Under the pieces are notes generated by a model. It saw only the letters and a list, made by a program, of their open reading frames with translations. It searched no databases and was not told where the DNA came from. The position numbers and the translations under genes are program-made. Of a stretch of 41,784 bases of DNA, positions 31,395-39,082 are shown piece after piece. The number at the start of each line of letters is the position of its first letter. The stretch's first letter is position 1. Origin of the DNA: Bacteroidales bacterium (GTDB lineage: Bacteria; Bacteroidota; Bacteroidia; Bacteroidales; F082); NCBI GenBank assembly GCA_017394865.1, contig JAFPWT010000003.1, positions 1 to 41,784 on the forward strand, read 5' to 3'.

Positions 31395-32588
31395 TTATTG
31401 TTGTTTAACGGCTTCAGCGACGGCCTTACCAAGTTCATAGAGTTTATCCCAATCCTCTTCGCGGATGGGGGCGCCTTTTACTTCGACGCTGTCAGTGACG
31501 AGGTTCCATTTGCCTTCTTCGGCATATTTGGCGAGCGTCCTCACGCCGCCACCGCTCCAACTCATGCCGCCAAAGGTGGCGTAGCACTTGTCCTTGGGCT
31601 TGAACTCATTGATCTCATGTACCAGCAGGGTCATGTTGGGAAACATGCTTCCATAGTGGGCGCAAGCTCCGATGATGACGCCTTTGTACTTCCAGATATC
31701 GCTCATGATGAACGAGACTTCGGTCTTGGCCACGTCGTAAACCTTCACCTCCTTGATGCCAGTCTCGGCGGCACCACGGGCCACGATCTCGGCCATGCGG
31801 GCAGTGTTGCCGTGCATGGAGCCGTAGACGATGACGATGCCTTCTTCCGACTCCTGCTTGCTCCATTGGGTGTATTTGCCAATGACCCAGGCGAGGTTCG
31901 AACGCCAGACTAAACCGTGTGACGGAGCAATCATCTTGATCTCCAAAGCGCTGAGTTTCTCAATGGCTTTCAAGGCTTGCATGGCTACCTTGCCAACGAT
32001 GTTGGCGTAGTAGCGGCGCATCTCGTCTTCGTAGAAAGCAAGGTTGACTTGGTCGTCGAAGATGCCTCCGTTCAAGGCGCCGAATCCGCCGAAAGCATCG
32101 TTGCTGAAGACGATCTTGCTGTTTTGTTCGTAGGTCACCATCGACTCGGGCCAGTGCACCATGGGTACCATGAAGAACTGCAAGGTGTGGGTTCCAAGGC
32201 TCAAGGTTTCTCCCTCAGCCACGGTAACCTTGTTCTCAATGGGGCCGTAGAAGGCCTCCAATGGGGCGAAGGTCTTGGCATTGCCCACCACCTGTACTCC
32301 AGGATACTCGCGTAAAACTGCAGCCACAGTGCTGCTATGGTCGGGCTCATCATGATTAATAATAAGGTAGTCCACTTTGCGTTCGCCGAGCACCGACTTT
32401 ACCTTGAAGAGATATTCTTCCAAGAAGTTGGCTTCCACAGGGTCGATCAAAGCGACTTTCTCATCTACGATGAGATAGGAGTTGTATGAAACGCCGTTGG
32501 GCAGTTCCATATGGTTCTCGAATTTGTCGGTGTGACGGTCGTTGACGCCGACGTAATATATATTTTCGGATAATTTAATCTGATTCAT
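31395..32588 (-). CDS. fprA: Flavodiiron protein (A-type flavoprotein, O2/NO reductase)
   Basis: A 397-residue flavodiiron protein that reduces O2 to water or NO to N2O. The N-terminal metallo-beta-lactamase-like domain carries the diiron ligands His79, Glu81, Asp83 and His84 (NHDEPDHSS), His145 (VHWPESM), Asp164 (FSNDAFG) and a His in APSHGLVW. A C-terminal flavodoxin domain (IVIVYGSMHGNTARMAE, GACAHYGSMFPN, FGGMSWSGGG) binds FMN. It follows a flavin reductase-rubredoxin and a rubredoxin, its natural electron donors, so the operon is an oxygen-defence unit. Between it and the upstream gene lies a GAGACGTCA palindrome. Confidence 0.95.
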   Translation of the reverse strand: MNQIKLSENIYYVGVNDRHTDKFENHMELPNGVSYNSYLIVDEKVALIDPVEANFLEEYLFKVKSVLGERKVDYLIINHDEPDHSSTVAAVLREYPGVQVVGNAKTFAPLEAFYGPIENKVTVAEGETLSLGTHTLQFFMVPMVHWPESMVTYEQNSKIVFSNDAFGGFGALNGGIFDDQVNLAFYEDEMRRYYANIVGKVAMQALKAIEKLSALEIKMIAPSHGLVWRSNLAWVIGKYTQWSKQESEEGIVIVYGSMHGNTARMAEIVARGAAETGIKEVKVYDVAKTEVSFIMSDIWKYKGVIIGACAHYGSMFPNMTLLVHEINEFKPKDKCYATFGGMSWSGGGVRTLAKYAEEGKWNLVTDSVEVKGAPIREEDWDKLYELGKAVAEAVKQQ

Positions 32589-32613
32589 TGATACTTTTGT
32601 TTTCTGATTATTC

Positions 32614-32636
32614 GAGACGTCAGCGTTTGACGTCTC
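32614..32636. repeat. GAGACGTCA palindrome between fprA and the flavin reductase gene
   Basis: Nine-base arms GAGACGTCA and TGACGTCTC around a five-base loop. No T-run follows on either strand. It may be an intercistronic mRNA hairpin that lowers or protects downstream expression, and shares its core with the palindrome at 11497-11526. Confidence 0.65.
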
Positions 32637-32641
32637 TTCAG

Positions 32642-33265
32642 CTAAAAAACCTCTTCGAAATCTTCCACGCCGTGTTTACAAAGCGGACATACGAAGTCGT
32701 CGGGGAGGGTGTCGCCTTCGTAGACGTAGCCGCAGACTTTGCATTCCCAGCGGCGTTTGCCATCTTTGGGTTTCTCGGTCTGGGGCTGTGGTTTGGGTTT
32801 GATGTTCTTTTGATAATAGTCGTAGGTCACCGAGGGCTTGTCAGAAAGCACTTGGGCGTCGAGCACGTCGGCAATGAACATGGTATGGGTGCCGAAGTCG
32901 ATGCTTTTGTTGACACGGCAGGCTAAATAGGCGTTGGTGTACTTGGGGATGTAGAGCACATGGTTTACGGCGCGGTGTTCACTCTCGCAGTCGGCGAATT
33001 TGTTGACATTGCGGCCACTTTGGAAACCGAAATGCTCGAATACCTTCATGGGCGTCTCGGTGGTCAGCATCGACACGTTGAACACGCACGAGTCCTTGAT
33101 GAGCTCGTGCGTGTAGTTGCCTTTGTTGACCGTTACGGCAATCTGCAACGGGTTGCTGGTGACTTGGGTCACCGTGTTCACGATGCAGCCGTTGTCGATG
33201 TTGTCGTAGTTGGTGGTCAGGACATAGAGCCCGTAACCAATGTTGAACAAGGCCTTGGTGTCCAT
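32642..33265 (-). CDS. Flavin reductase-rubredoxin fusion
   Basis: A 207-residue fusion. Residues 1-160 are an FMN-binding flavin reductase-like domain (ALFNIGYGLYVLTT, then CIVNTVTQVTSNPLQIAVTVNKGNYTHELI). Residues ~170-207 are a rubredoxin domain with two CxxC iron knuckles (WECKVCGYVYEGD, FVCPLCKHG), joined by a Pro/Lys-rich linker. It should carry electrons from NAD(P)H to the flavodiiron protein encoded next. Start: ATG at 33265 overlapping the rubredoxin stop by one base; an ATG one codon earlier (33268) is equally possible. Longer starts read into the rubredoxin gene and are rejected. Confidence 0.9.
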   Translation of the reverse strand: MDTKALFNIGYGLYVLTTNYDNIDNGCIVNTVTQVTSNPLQIAVTVNKGNYTHELIKDSCVFNVSMLTTETPMKVFEHFGFQSGRNVNKFADCESEHRAVNHVLYIPKYTNAYLACRVNKSIDFGTHTMFIADVLDAQVLSDKPSVTYDYYQKNIKPKPQPQTEKPKDGKRRWECKVCGYVYEGDTLPDDFVCPLCKHGVEDFEEVF

Positions 33266-33426
33266 CATTCCATCACTGAGAAACTGTCTTTGCCGATGCC
33301 GCACAGGGGGCATTTCCAGCTGTCAGGAATAGCTTCAAACGGGGTTCCGGGAGCGATGCCACTGTCGGGATCGCCTTTTTCTGGGTCATAGATGTAACCG
33401 CAGACGTCGCAAACGTACTTTTTCAT
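33265..33426 (-). CDS. Rubredoxin
   Basis: A 53-residue rubredoxin, short enough to be overlooked. Iron ligands are Cys6 and Cys9 ([17 protein letters not shown]) and Cys39 and Cys42 ([13 protein letters not shown]). It is a one-electron carrier, here likely for the flavodiiron protein. The stop overlaps the start of the flavin reductase-rubredoxin gene. It lies 19 bases after the nucleoside hydrolase gene, without a clear promoter between them. Confidence 0.95.
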   Translation of the reverse strand: MKKYVCDVCGYIYDPEKGDPDSGIAPGTPFEAIPDSWKCPLCGIGKDSFSVME

Positions 33427-33445
33427 GTTAATAATATTAAGATTG

Positions 33446-34810
33446 TTAGTGTTGAATTGCCATTAATCGAATGTATTTGAGCACCATGTCGCACCAAACG
33501 GCATCGCCGGGATACTGGTAACGCGCATTGCCTTTGGGGTCGGCGGTGAAGATCGTCTCTCCTTTGGGTGTGAGTGTCACCCAGCCGCGCTCGGAGAGCT
33601 TGTAGAAGCCGTCGCCTTCCACCGCGTGGATGACTGCTTGAGGATCCCACATCTTTTGGCCTGTGTCGCAGTTGAGGAACTGGTAGATCCATTTGATAGG
33701 GTGGATGTCGGTCCAGTTCATGTCGGCGATGACGGTTTCGGGACGGTAGTCGAGCGGGTCACCCACCTCGCCAGGCGAGAAGATGATGTCGACATCCTTG
33801 GGCCACAGCTCAAAGAACTTCAGCGAGAAGTCGATGGCCGCGCTGAAGTTGTAGTCAGGCTCCACCGACTCGCCGAACACGCCGCCCATGGCGAAGATGT
33901 TCTTGACCTTGGCACGGACCAGTTCCACGCCGTTGAGAGGGGAGTACTCGTCGGGTCCCGACTCCAGCAGCCGCGCCAGCGAGGTCACGAAGCCGATGGA
34001 GGCGATGGTCACCGAATGGTCGGGCTGCTCGCTGAGGAGCTTGCGGTAGAGCTTGTAACCCTCCATATAGGTGCCATCGTCGCCGATGCTGCGCTTGAAC
34101 ATCGGCACACCGTCGGTGGTGCGGGCATAAGGCGCGTTGTGGTAGGTGATGAAGACGTGCGGGGTCTTCACGCCCTGGGTCTCAAGTCCTATGGGGATGT
34201 CGGGGTAGCCGTAGAAGTTGTTCATCACATCCACCACGTCGGCGTTGGCTTTGCCCATGCGGTCCACCACCACGCCAAGCAGGTTGCAGCGTTTCATGTC
34301 CATGTAGCGGTAGAGCATCATCAAGGCAAACAGGTCGTCGGTGGAGCTGCCCATGTCGCAGTCCAAGATGACGCGGACGTCCTTCTGCTCATAGTTCGAC
34401 CATATATTGATGCCTTTGGAGGTGACGTAGACGGTATGCTGTTCGTTCTCGCGGGCGAAGGCCACGGCGGCAGCCAGGCTGTCCTCGGGGAATGCACGGT
34501 TGCTGTCGAAGTAATACCTTCCGTTTTCGGGGTTGTACCAGCCGCCCACTAAGTTTTCGTGCTGGCGGGCGTGTTTGATCACCGCCGGCAGGCTCTTGCG
34601 GTCAAAGCTGTTCTGCGTGGCCTTGTAGGAGACAATCAGTCCCTCGGTAGGCTGACGCATCGTGTTCAAATCCAAGGTGAAGCCGTCGGGGTACATCTGT
34701 CCCATGGCGTAGATGACGTTGACCAACTCCTTGTCGGTCAGCTTCTCCTGCGAGAAGCCGAACACGGAGGCAACAAAAAACAACAGGAGTAAAATGCTTG
34801 CTTTTTTCAT
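33446..34810 (-). CDS. Secreted nucleoside-hydrolase-like protein with an extra N-terminal domain
   Basis: A 454-residue exported protein. Signal peptide to about FGFSQ (residue 21). Residues ~22-140 form an additional domain ([25 protein letters not shown]), similar in style to domains found in secreted proteins of this phylum. From ~145 a nucleoside hydrolase fold starts with [20 protein letters not shown], the D-x-D-x-G-x3-D-D calcium site, followed by [23 protein letters not shown] and [15 protein letters not shown]. It probably cleaves nucleosides to base and ribose in the periplasm. The TATCTTTG promoter is at 34836-34843. The rubredoxin gene follows closely, an odd partnership. Confidence 0.83.
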   Translation of the reverse strand: MKKASILLLLFFVASVFGFSQEKLTDKELVNVIYAMGQMYPDGFTLDLNTMRQPTEGLIVSYKATQNSFDRKSLPAVIKHARQHENLVGGWYNPENGRYYFDSNRAFPEDSLAAAVAFARENEQHTVYVTSKGINIWSNYEQKDVRVILDCDMGSSTDDLFALMMLYRYMDMKRCNLLGVVVDRMGKANADVVDVMNNFYGYPDIPIGLETQGVKTPHVFITYHNAPYARTTDGVPMFKRSIGDDGTYMEGYKLYRKLLSEQPDHSVTIASIGFVTSLARLLESGPDEYSPLNGVELVRAKVKNIFAMGGVFGESVEPDYNFSAAIDFSLKFFELWPKDVDIIFSPGEVGDPLDYRPETVIADMNWTDIHPIKWIYQFLNCDTGQKMWDPQAVIHAVEGDGFYKLSERGWVTLTPKGETIFTADPKGNARYQYPGDAVWCDMVLKYIRLMAIQH

Positions 34811-34835
34811 ACGATGGAAGGTTTACATGATGTGA

Positions 34836-34843
34836 CAAAGATA
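34836..34843 (-). promoter_or_regulatory. Bacteroidota -7 promoter element for the nucleoside-hydrolase gene
   Basis: Minus-strand TATCTTTG, 25 bases before the ATG at 34810, divergent from the exonuclease promoter at 34873-34880. Confidence 0.75.
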
Positions 34844-34872
34844 AGATTTTTTTCGGAAAAGCAAGAAAAAAT

Positions 34873-34880
34873 TATCTTTG
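34873..34880 (+). promoter_or_regulatory. Bacteroidota -7 promoter element for the exonuclease gene
   Basis: TATCTTTG followed by C, 20 bases before the ATG at 34901. The longer frame from 34814 would start upstream of it and is rejected. Confidence 0.78.
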
Positions 34881-34900
34881 CAGCCGCAAAGGATACAAAG

Positions 34901-35497
34901 ATGACAGAGACGGAGAATCAGGAACGACCCCAAAGAAAGTGGCGGGGGAGAAGGAATAAGCCCCAGAAGCCCAAGGAGAAGCCGGTATACTTCCCTGAGG
35001 GTCATCTGGATGACTTTGTGGCCATCGATTTCGAGGCAGCCAATGCGGCCTTCACCAGCGCATGCAGCATGGGTTTGGTGATTGTACGTGACAACGAGAT
35101 TGTGGAGCGCTACTATGGCCTGATGAAACCCGTGCCGAACCATTACGATTGGTACAATTCCAAAGTGCACGGCATCAAGAAATCCGACACCGAGAATGCC
35201 CCGACCTTTCCATTTCTCTGGAATCAGGTGGTCGATAAGGTGGCTGGACTGCCTTTCGTAGCGCATGGGATGTTGTTTGATCAGCATGTTTTAAAGGCTC
35301 TTCACGAGCTTTATAAGATTCCGTATCCGAATTATAAATTCTATTGCACCCACGAAGGCTCCAAGAAATATCTTCCCGACTTGGAGAACCACAAGCTTCA
35401 TACGGTGGCCAAGTACTTCGGCTATGAGATGAAGAATCATCATAATGCCTTGGATGATGCCGAGGCTTGCGCCATTATCGCCATGCATATTTTTTGA
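34901..35497 (+). CDS. DnaQ-like 3'-5' exonuclease (DEDDh type)
   Basis: A 198-residue exonuclease. After a basic N-terminal stretch (about RPQRKWRGRRNKPQKPKEK) the DEDDh motifs follow: FVAIDFEAAN (ExoI, D-x-E), FVAHGMLFDQHVL (ExoII) and HHNALDDAEACAIIA (ExoIII, H-x4-D). Such proteins resemble DNA polymerase III epsilon or short epsilon-like exonucleases used in repair or RNA decay. The basic tail may bind nucleic acid. It stands alone between two promoters. Confidence 0.87.
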   Translation: MTETENQERPQRKWRGRRNKPQKPKEKPVYFPEGHLDDFVAIDFEAANAAFTSACSMGLVIVRDNEIVERYYGLMKPVPNHYDWYNSKVHGIKKSDTENAPTFPFLWNQVVDKVAGLPFVAHGMLFDQHVLKALHELYKIPYPNYKFYCTHEGSKKYLPDLENHKLHTVAKYFGYEMKNHHNALDDAEACAIIAMHIF

Positions 35498-35525
35498 TTT
35501 TTGTTTTTTCAAACAAAATAATTCT

Positions 35526-35533
35526 TACCTTTG
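35526..35533 (+). promoter_or_regulatory. Bacteroidota -7 promoter element for the Nfn-type fusion
   Basis: TACCTTTG, 25 bases before the ATG at 35558. Confidence 0.7.
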
Positions 35534-35557
35534 GCCATCTTTTAAACTCATATCACC

Positions 35558-37825
35558 ATGTTTGAAATTGTACAAAAGAAAACCTTTGCGGCGGAAACCT
35601 ACCTGATGGACGTTTACGCCCCGAGAATCGCCCAGTCTGCTCTGCCGGGCCAATTCCTGATCATTAAAATGGAAGAGAACTCCGAGCGTATCCCGCTGAC
35701 CATTAGCGATTACCAGCGTGTCAAAGGAACCGTGACCATCGTCTTCAAGGCCATTGGCGAGTCCACCAAGAAGATGGCAGAATATAAGGTGGGCGACAAG
35801 TTCCACGATGTGGTCGGCCCACTTGGTAAGCCTTCTGAGTTCGCCACCATGACGGCCGAGGAACTCCGCAAACGTTCTTTTGTGTTCATCGGCGGCGGCG
35901 TTGGCATCGCCCCTATCTTCCCGCAGGTGAAATGGTTGTATGAACATGGTGCTGTGGCCGATTGTATCATCGGCGCCCGTACAAAAGACCTCCTCATTTA
36001 CGAAAAGGAACTCTCGGAATACTGCCACCTCTATGTGACGTCCGACGATGGATCCACGGGCCGCAAGGGCTTGGTGACCGACGTGCTGCGTCAGTTGGTG
36101 GCCAGCGGCAAGATCTATGACGAGGCCGTGGCCATCGGACCGATGATTATGATGAAATTCGCCACCAAGACCTGTGAGGAGTTGGGCATCCGCTGCACCA
36201 TCTCGCTCAACAGCATCATGGTCGACGGCACAGGTATGTGTGGCGCCTGCCGCGTGAGCATCGCCGGCAAGACCAAGTTCACCTGTATCGATGGTCCCGA
36301 GTTCCTGGGTAAGGATGTGGACTTCGACGAGGCCATGAAACGCCAGGCCATGTACAACAACGTGGTGACCCGCAAACAACTGGTGGCCGAAGAGAAAGCC
36401 GAAGGCCATGAGTGCCATATCGGCGGTATCTCCGAAGAGACTTTCGATAAGAAACATAGAGTTCCCGTGCCGGAACAGAAACCTGAGATCCGCGCACACA
36501 ACTTCGACGAGGTGTGTCTGGGCTATTCGGCCGACATGGCCATCATGGAGGCCCAGCGTTGCCTCAACTGTAAGGACCCGCAGTGCGTGAAGCATTGTCC
36601 CGTCAACGTCAACATCCCGGGCTTTATCGCCCGTGTGGCTAAGGGCGACTTCGAAGGTGCTGCTGGCGTCATCAGCTGTGACTCCGCTCTGCCGGCTGTC
36701 TGCGGCCGTGTGTGTCCGCAGGAGACCCAGTGCGAGGGTAGCTGCATCATGGGCAAGAAATTCGAGCCCATCGCCATTGGCAAGCTGGAGCGCTTTGTGG
36801 GCGACTACGCCATCGAACATGATTTGCATTTCGACAGCCAAAGCATCCCGAACGGCCATAAGGTGGCCATCATCGGCAGCGGTCCTTCAGGTTTGACCTG
36901 CGCCAAAGACCTTTTGTCGATGGGCTACGACGTTACCATTTTTGAGGCGTTGCACGAACTCGGCGGCGTGCTGATGTATGGCATCCCGTCGTTCCGTCTG
37001 CCGAAGGACACCGTGGTGAAGAAAGAGGTGGAGAGCGTGCGCCGCTTAGGTGCCAAGTTCGAGAAGGACGTGGTCATCGGTCGTACCATCACCATCGACG
37101 AGCTGATGCACCGCGAGGGCTTCGAGGCTGTGTTCGTAGGCTCGGGCGCTGGGTTCCCGATGATGCTCAACGTGCCGGGTGAGAACCTCTGCGGTGTGGT
37201 CTCGGCCAATGAGTTCCTGACCAGAAACAATTTGTTATTCGCATACAAGGAAGGCTTCGAGACCCCGAACTTCGTGGGTAAGAAAGTCGCTGTGGTCGGT
37301 GGTGGTAACGTGGCTATGGATGCCGCTCGTACCGCCCTGCGTCTGGGTGCCGAGGTGCATATTGTCTATCGTCGTTCCGAGGCTGAGCTCCCCGCCCGTG
37401 TGGAGGAAGTGCATCATGCCAAGGAAGAGGGAGTGCAGTTCGACCTGCTCACCGCTCCTGTGGAGGTGTTGGGCGACGAGAACGGCTGGGTAAAGGGCTT
37501 CAAGTGCGTCCGCTGCGAGCTAGGCGAGCCCGATGCCTCTGGCCGTCGCAGCCCCGTCCCGGTGGAAGGCTCCGAGTTTGTCCTCGATGTCGACATGATC
37601 ATCATGGCTTTGGGTACCTCTCCGAACCCGCTCATTGGCAGCACCACGCGTAACCTCGACCTCAACCGTAAGGGTTGCATCGTGGCCGACGAGGTGGGTG
37701 CCACCTCGCGTCCCGGCATCTTTGCCGGTGGCGACGCGGTCAGCGGCGCGGCCACAGTCATCCTCGCCATGGGCGCCGGCAAGAAAGCCGCCAAGGCCAT
37801 CGACGAGTACATTAAAGGGCTTTAA
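35558..37825 (+). CDS. Fused NfnAB-type NAD(P)H:ferredoxin oxidoreductase
   Basis: A 755-residue fusion. Residues 1-~280 are the ferredoxin-NADP reductase-like subunit (FAD site RIPLTISD, VGPLGKPS, GGGVGIAPIFPQ; [2Fe-2S] cysteines in GTGMCGACRVS and FTCIDGPEF), like NfnA/SudB and the PyrK part of dihydroorotate dehydrogenase B. Residues ~300-755 are the GltD-like subunit (two [4Fe-4S] sites such as CLNCKDPQCVKHCPVNV, FAD GSGPSGLTCAKDL, NADPH GGGNVAMDAARTALRLG), like NfnB. NfnAB bifurcates electrons between NADPH, NADH and ferredoxin. Some annotations call such fusions a dihydroorotate dehydrogenase/glutamate synthase. The hydrogenase context favours Nfn. Confidence 0.88.
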   Translation: MFEIVQKKTFAAETYLMDVYAPRIAQSALPGQFLIIKMEENSERIPLTISDYQRVKGTVTIVFKAIGESTKKMAEYKVGDKFHDVVGPLGKPSEFATMTAEELRKRSFVFIGGGVGIAPIFPQVKWLYEHGAVADCIIGARTKDLLIYEKELSEYCHLYVTSDDGSTGRKGLVTDVLRQLVASGKIYDEAVAIGPMIMMKFATKTCEELGIRCTISLNSIMVDGTGMCGACRVSIAGKTKFTCIDGPEFLGKDVDFDEAMKRQAMYNNVVTRKQLVAEEKAEGHECHIGGISEETFDKKHRVPVPEQKPEIRAHNFDEVCLGYSADMAIMEAQRCLNCKDPQCVKHCPVNVNIPGFIARVAKGDFEGAAGVISCDSALPAVCGRVCPQETQCEGSCIMGKKFEPIAIGKLERFVGDYAIEHDLHFDSQSIPNGHKVAIIGSGPSGLTCAKDLLSMGYDVTIFEALHELGGVLMYGIPSFRLPKDTVVKKEVESVRRLGAKFEKDVVIGRTITIDELMHREGFEAVFVGSGAGFPMMLNVPGENLCGVVSANEFLTRNNLLFAYKEGFETPNFVGKKVAVVGGGNVAMDAARTALRLGAEVHIVYRRSEAELPARVEEVHHAKEEGVQFDLLTAPVEVLGDENGWVKGFKCVRCELGEPDASGRRSPVPVEGSEFVLDVDMIIMALGTSPNPLIGSTTRNLDLNRKGCIVADEVGATSRPGIFAGGDAVSGAATVILAMGAGKKAAKAIDEYIKGL

Positions 37826-37837
37826 TTTAGAATTAGG

Positions 37838-37886
37838 AATTTAGAATTTAGAGAGATTCGCGAAAAACCTCTCTAAATTCTAAATT
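37838..37886. terminator. Bidirectional terminator between nfn and the 99-residue gene
   Basis: An 18-pair perfect stem: AATTTAGAATTTAGAGAG (37838-37855) with its complement at 37869-37886, loop of 13 bases. It is followed by a short T-run on the plus strand. The right arm covers the stop of the convergent gene. Confidence 0.78.
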
Positions 37887-38179
37887 TTTAATTCCACATA
37901 GAATACAGTAGGATCGTCCTCCTCGCAGAACGACTCGTCGGTGTAATATTGTCCCGGCTTGCCGTCGTCGGTGAAGAGGTTTAAAACCACCTTCTTGAAG
38001 GGAATAGGTTTCCCTTGGTCGCTGTATTTCTGAACATCCTCCCGGGTAAGGCCTTCGATCTCCATCATTTTGAGCATCATGGCCAGGTCGAGGTTCACGT
38101 TGAGCAGCTCCTGTTTCCACTCGATGCTGATCACCGCAGTGGTGTAGAGTTTGAATTTTTTTACTTCAACAGCTTTCAT
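37880..38179 (-). CDS. Small hypothetical protein
   Basis: A 99-residue protein with no signal peptide or membrane segment. The N-terminal half has a helical ELLNVNLDLAMMLKMMEIEGLTREDVQKY, the C-terminal half is acidic and ends FYVELKI. I recognise no family. Its reality is supported by normal codon usage, a promoter (38206-38213), a terminator at its end and a sensible start at the ATG 38179. Convergent with the Nfn fusion gene. Confidence 0.62.
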   Translation of the reverse strand: MKAVEVKKFKLYTTAVISIEWKQELLNVNLDLAMMLKMMEIEGLTREDVQKYSDQGKPIPFKKVVLNLFTDDGKPGQYYTDESFCEEDDPTVFYVELKI

Positions 38180-38194
38180 GTCTGGTATTATTTG

Positions 38195-38202
38195 TAATTT
38201 TG
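38195..38202 (+). promoter_or_regulatory. Bacteroidota -7 promoter element for the MORN-TonB operon
   Basis: TAATTTTG, 25 bases before the ATG at 38227. It nearly overlaps the opposite-strand element at 38206-38213. Confidence 0.65.
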
Positions 38203-38205
38203 ATG

Positions 38206-38213
38206 CAAATTTA
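38206..38213 (-). promoter_or_regulatory. Bacteroidota -7 promoter element for the 99-residue gene
   Basis: Minus-strand TAAATTTG followed by C, 26 bases before the ATG at 38179. Only three bases separate it from the plus-strand element. Confidence 0.55.
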
Positions 38214-38226
38214 AAAAATAATCACT

Positions 38227-39072
38227 ATGCGTAAAAGTTTGTTTTTAACGGCTGTGGCCATGTTGCTTTCATTTGTTGTGTCGGCACAGGCACTGGAGAC
38301 GCTCAGCGTGGCCAACGAGCCCAACGGGAAACTCTCGAAAAGAACCAATAACGGAATGCTTTTCGAAGGTGAGGTGCTGAACGGACTGAAAGAGGGTACC
38401 TGGTACGAGATTGATGCCAAGAATCTTGTCCGAAAGGTGATTCAATATAAAGAAGGTAAAAAGGATGGCGTGTTCCTTGTGATTGACGAGACAGGTGCCT
38501 TGATCTCGAAGAGCGAATATCTCAACGACCAGCTCAATGGCAGCGTGTTCACATGGGTCAGAGGTGGCCGACTCACCAGCAAGCAGAGCTATAAAAACGG
38601 TTTGCTCGACGGCGAGCAGATCGAGTGCTACGACCAGGGTAACAATCGCGAAGTGGCCAATTACAAGGACGGTCTTCGTGATGGATTGACTACTTGGTAT
38701 GCCCAGGATGGCAGCAGAGTGATGTCCATCGAGTATAAAGCTGGGTTGTTCGAAGGTACGCAGGAAACCTATTACAAGAATGGGGTTTTGAAGACCTCGA
38801 AATCCTATAAAAACAATGTCCAGGACGGCCCGTCGGTGGAGTACTATGAGAGTGGCTCGAAGAAGACGGAGGCCAATTTTAAAAAGGGCAAGCAGACGGG
38901 TAAAGTGAAGAAATACGATGATGTGAAGCCTGTTGAGGAGAAAAAGGTTGTCGAGAAAAAGCAGCAGGAAAGAAAGGTTACTGAGGAAAAGAAAGTAGAG
39001 TCTATTTCGATTGAGAAGAAAGAGTTAAAGAAGCCCATTGAGGAAAAAAAGGTCGAGAAGGAAAAGAAGTGA
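38227..39072 (+). CDS. Secreted MORN-like repeat protein with a charged tail
   Basis: A 281-residue exported protein. Signal peptide to about VVSAQA (residue 21). Residues ~45-230 hold about seven MORN-variant repeats such as FEGEVLNGLKEGTWYEID, YKEGKKDGVFLVID, YKNGLLDGEQIECYD and YKDGLRDGLTTWYAQDG, as in YwqK-type antitoxin-like proteins. The last 50 residues are almost entirely Lys/Glu (EEKKVVEKKQQERKV, then similar), of a kind expected to be extended and charged. The TonB receptor gene follows ten bases later. Binding to the envelope or to the receptor is a guess. Confidence 0.8.
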   Translation: MRKSLFLTAVAMLLSFVVSAQALETLSVANEPNGKLSKRTNNGMLFEGEVLNGLKEGTWYEIDAKNLVRKVIQYKEGKKDGVFLVIDETGALISKSEYLNDQLNGSVFTWVRGGRLTSKQSYKNGLLDGEQIECYDQGNNREVANYKDGLRDGLTTWYAQDGSRVMSIEYKAGLFEGTQETYYKNGVLKTSKSYKNNVQDGPSVEYYESGSKKTEANFKKGKQTGKVKKYDDVKPVEEKKVVEKKQQERKVTEEKKVESISIEKKELKKPIEEKKVEKEKK

Positions 39073-39082
39073 ACATGATCGT

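Noticed and set aside
33626-34552. Plus-strand frame of 308 codons opposite the nucleoside hydrolase
   Set aside because: Val/His-rich shadow; the minus-strand product has signal peptide and family motifs.
35525-36859. Minus-strand frame of 444 codons opposite the Nfn-type fusion
   Set aside because: Composition is typical of an antisense shadow of a high-GC gene (His, Ala and Gly rich) and no motif is seen.
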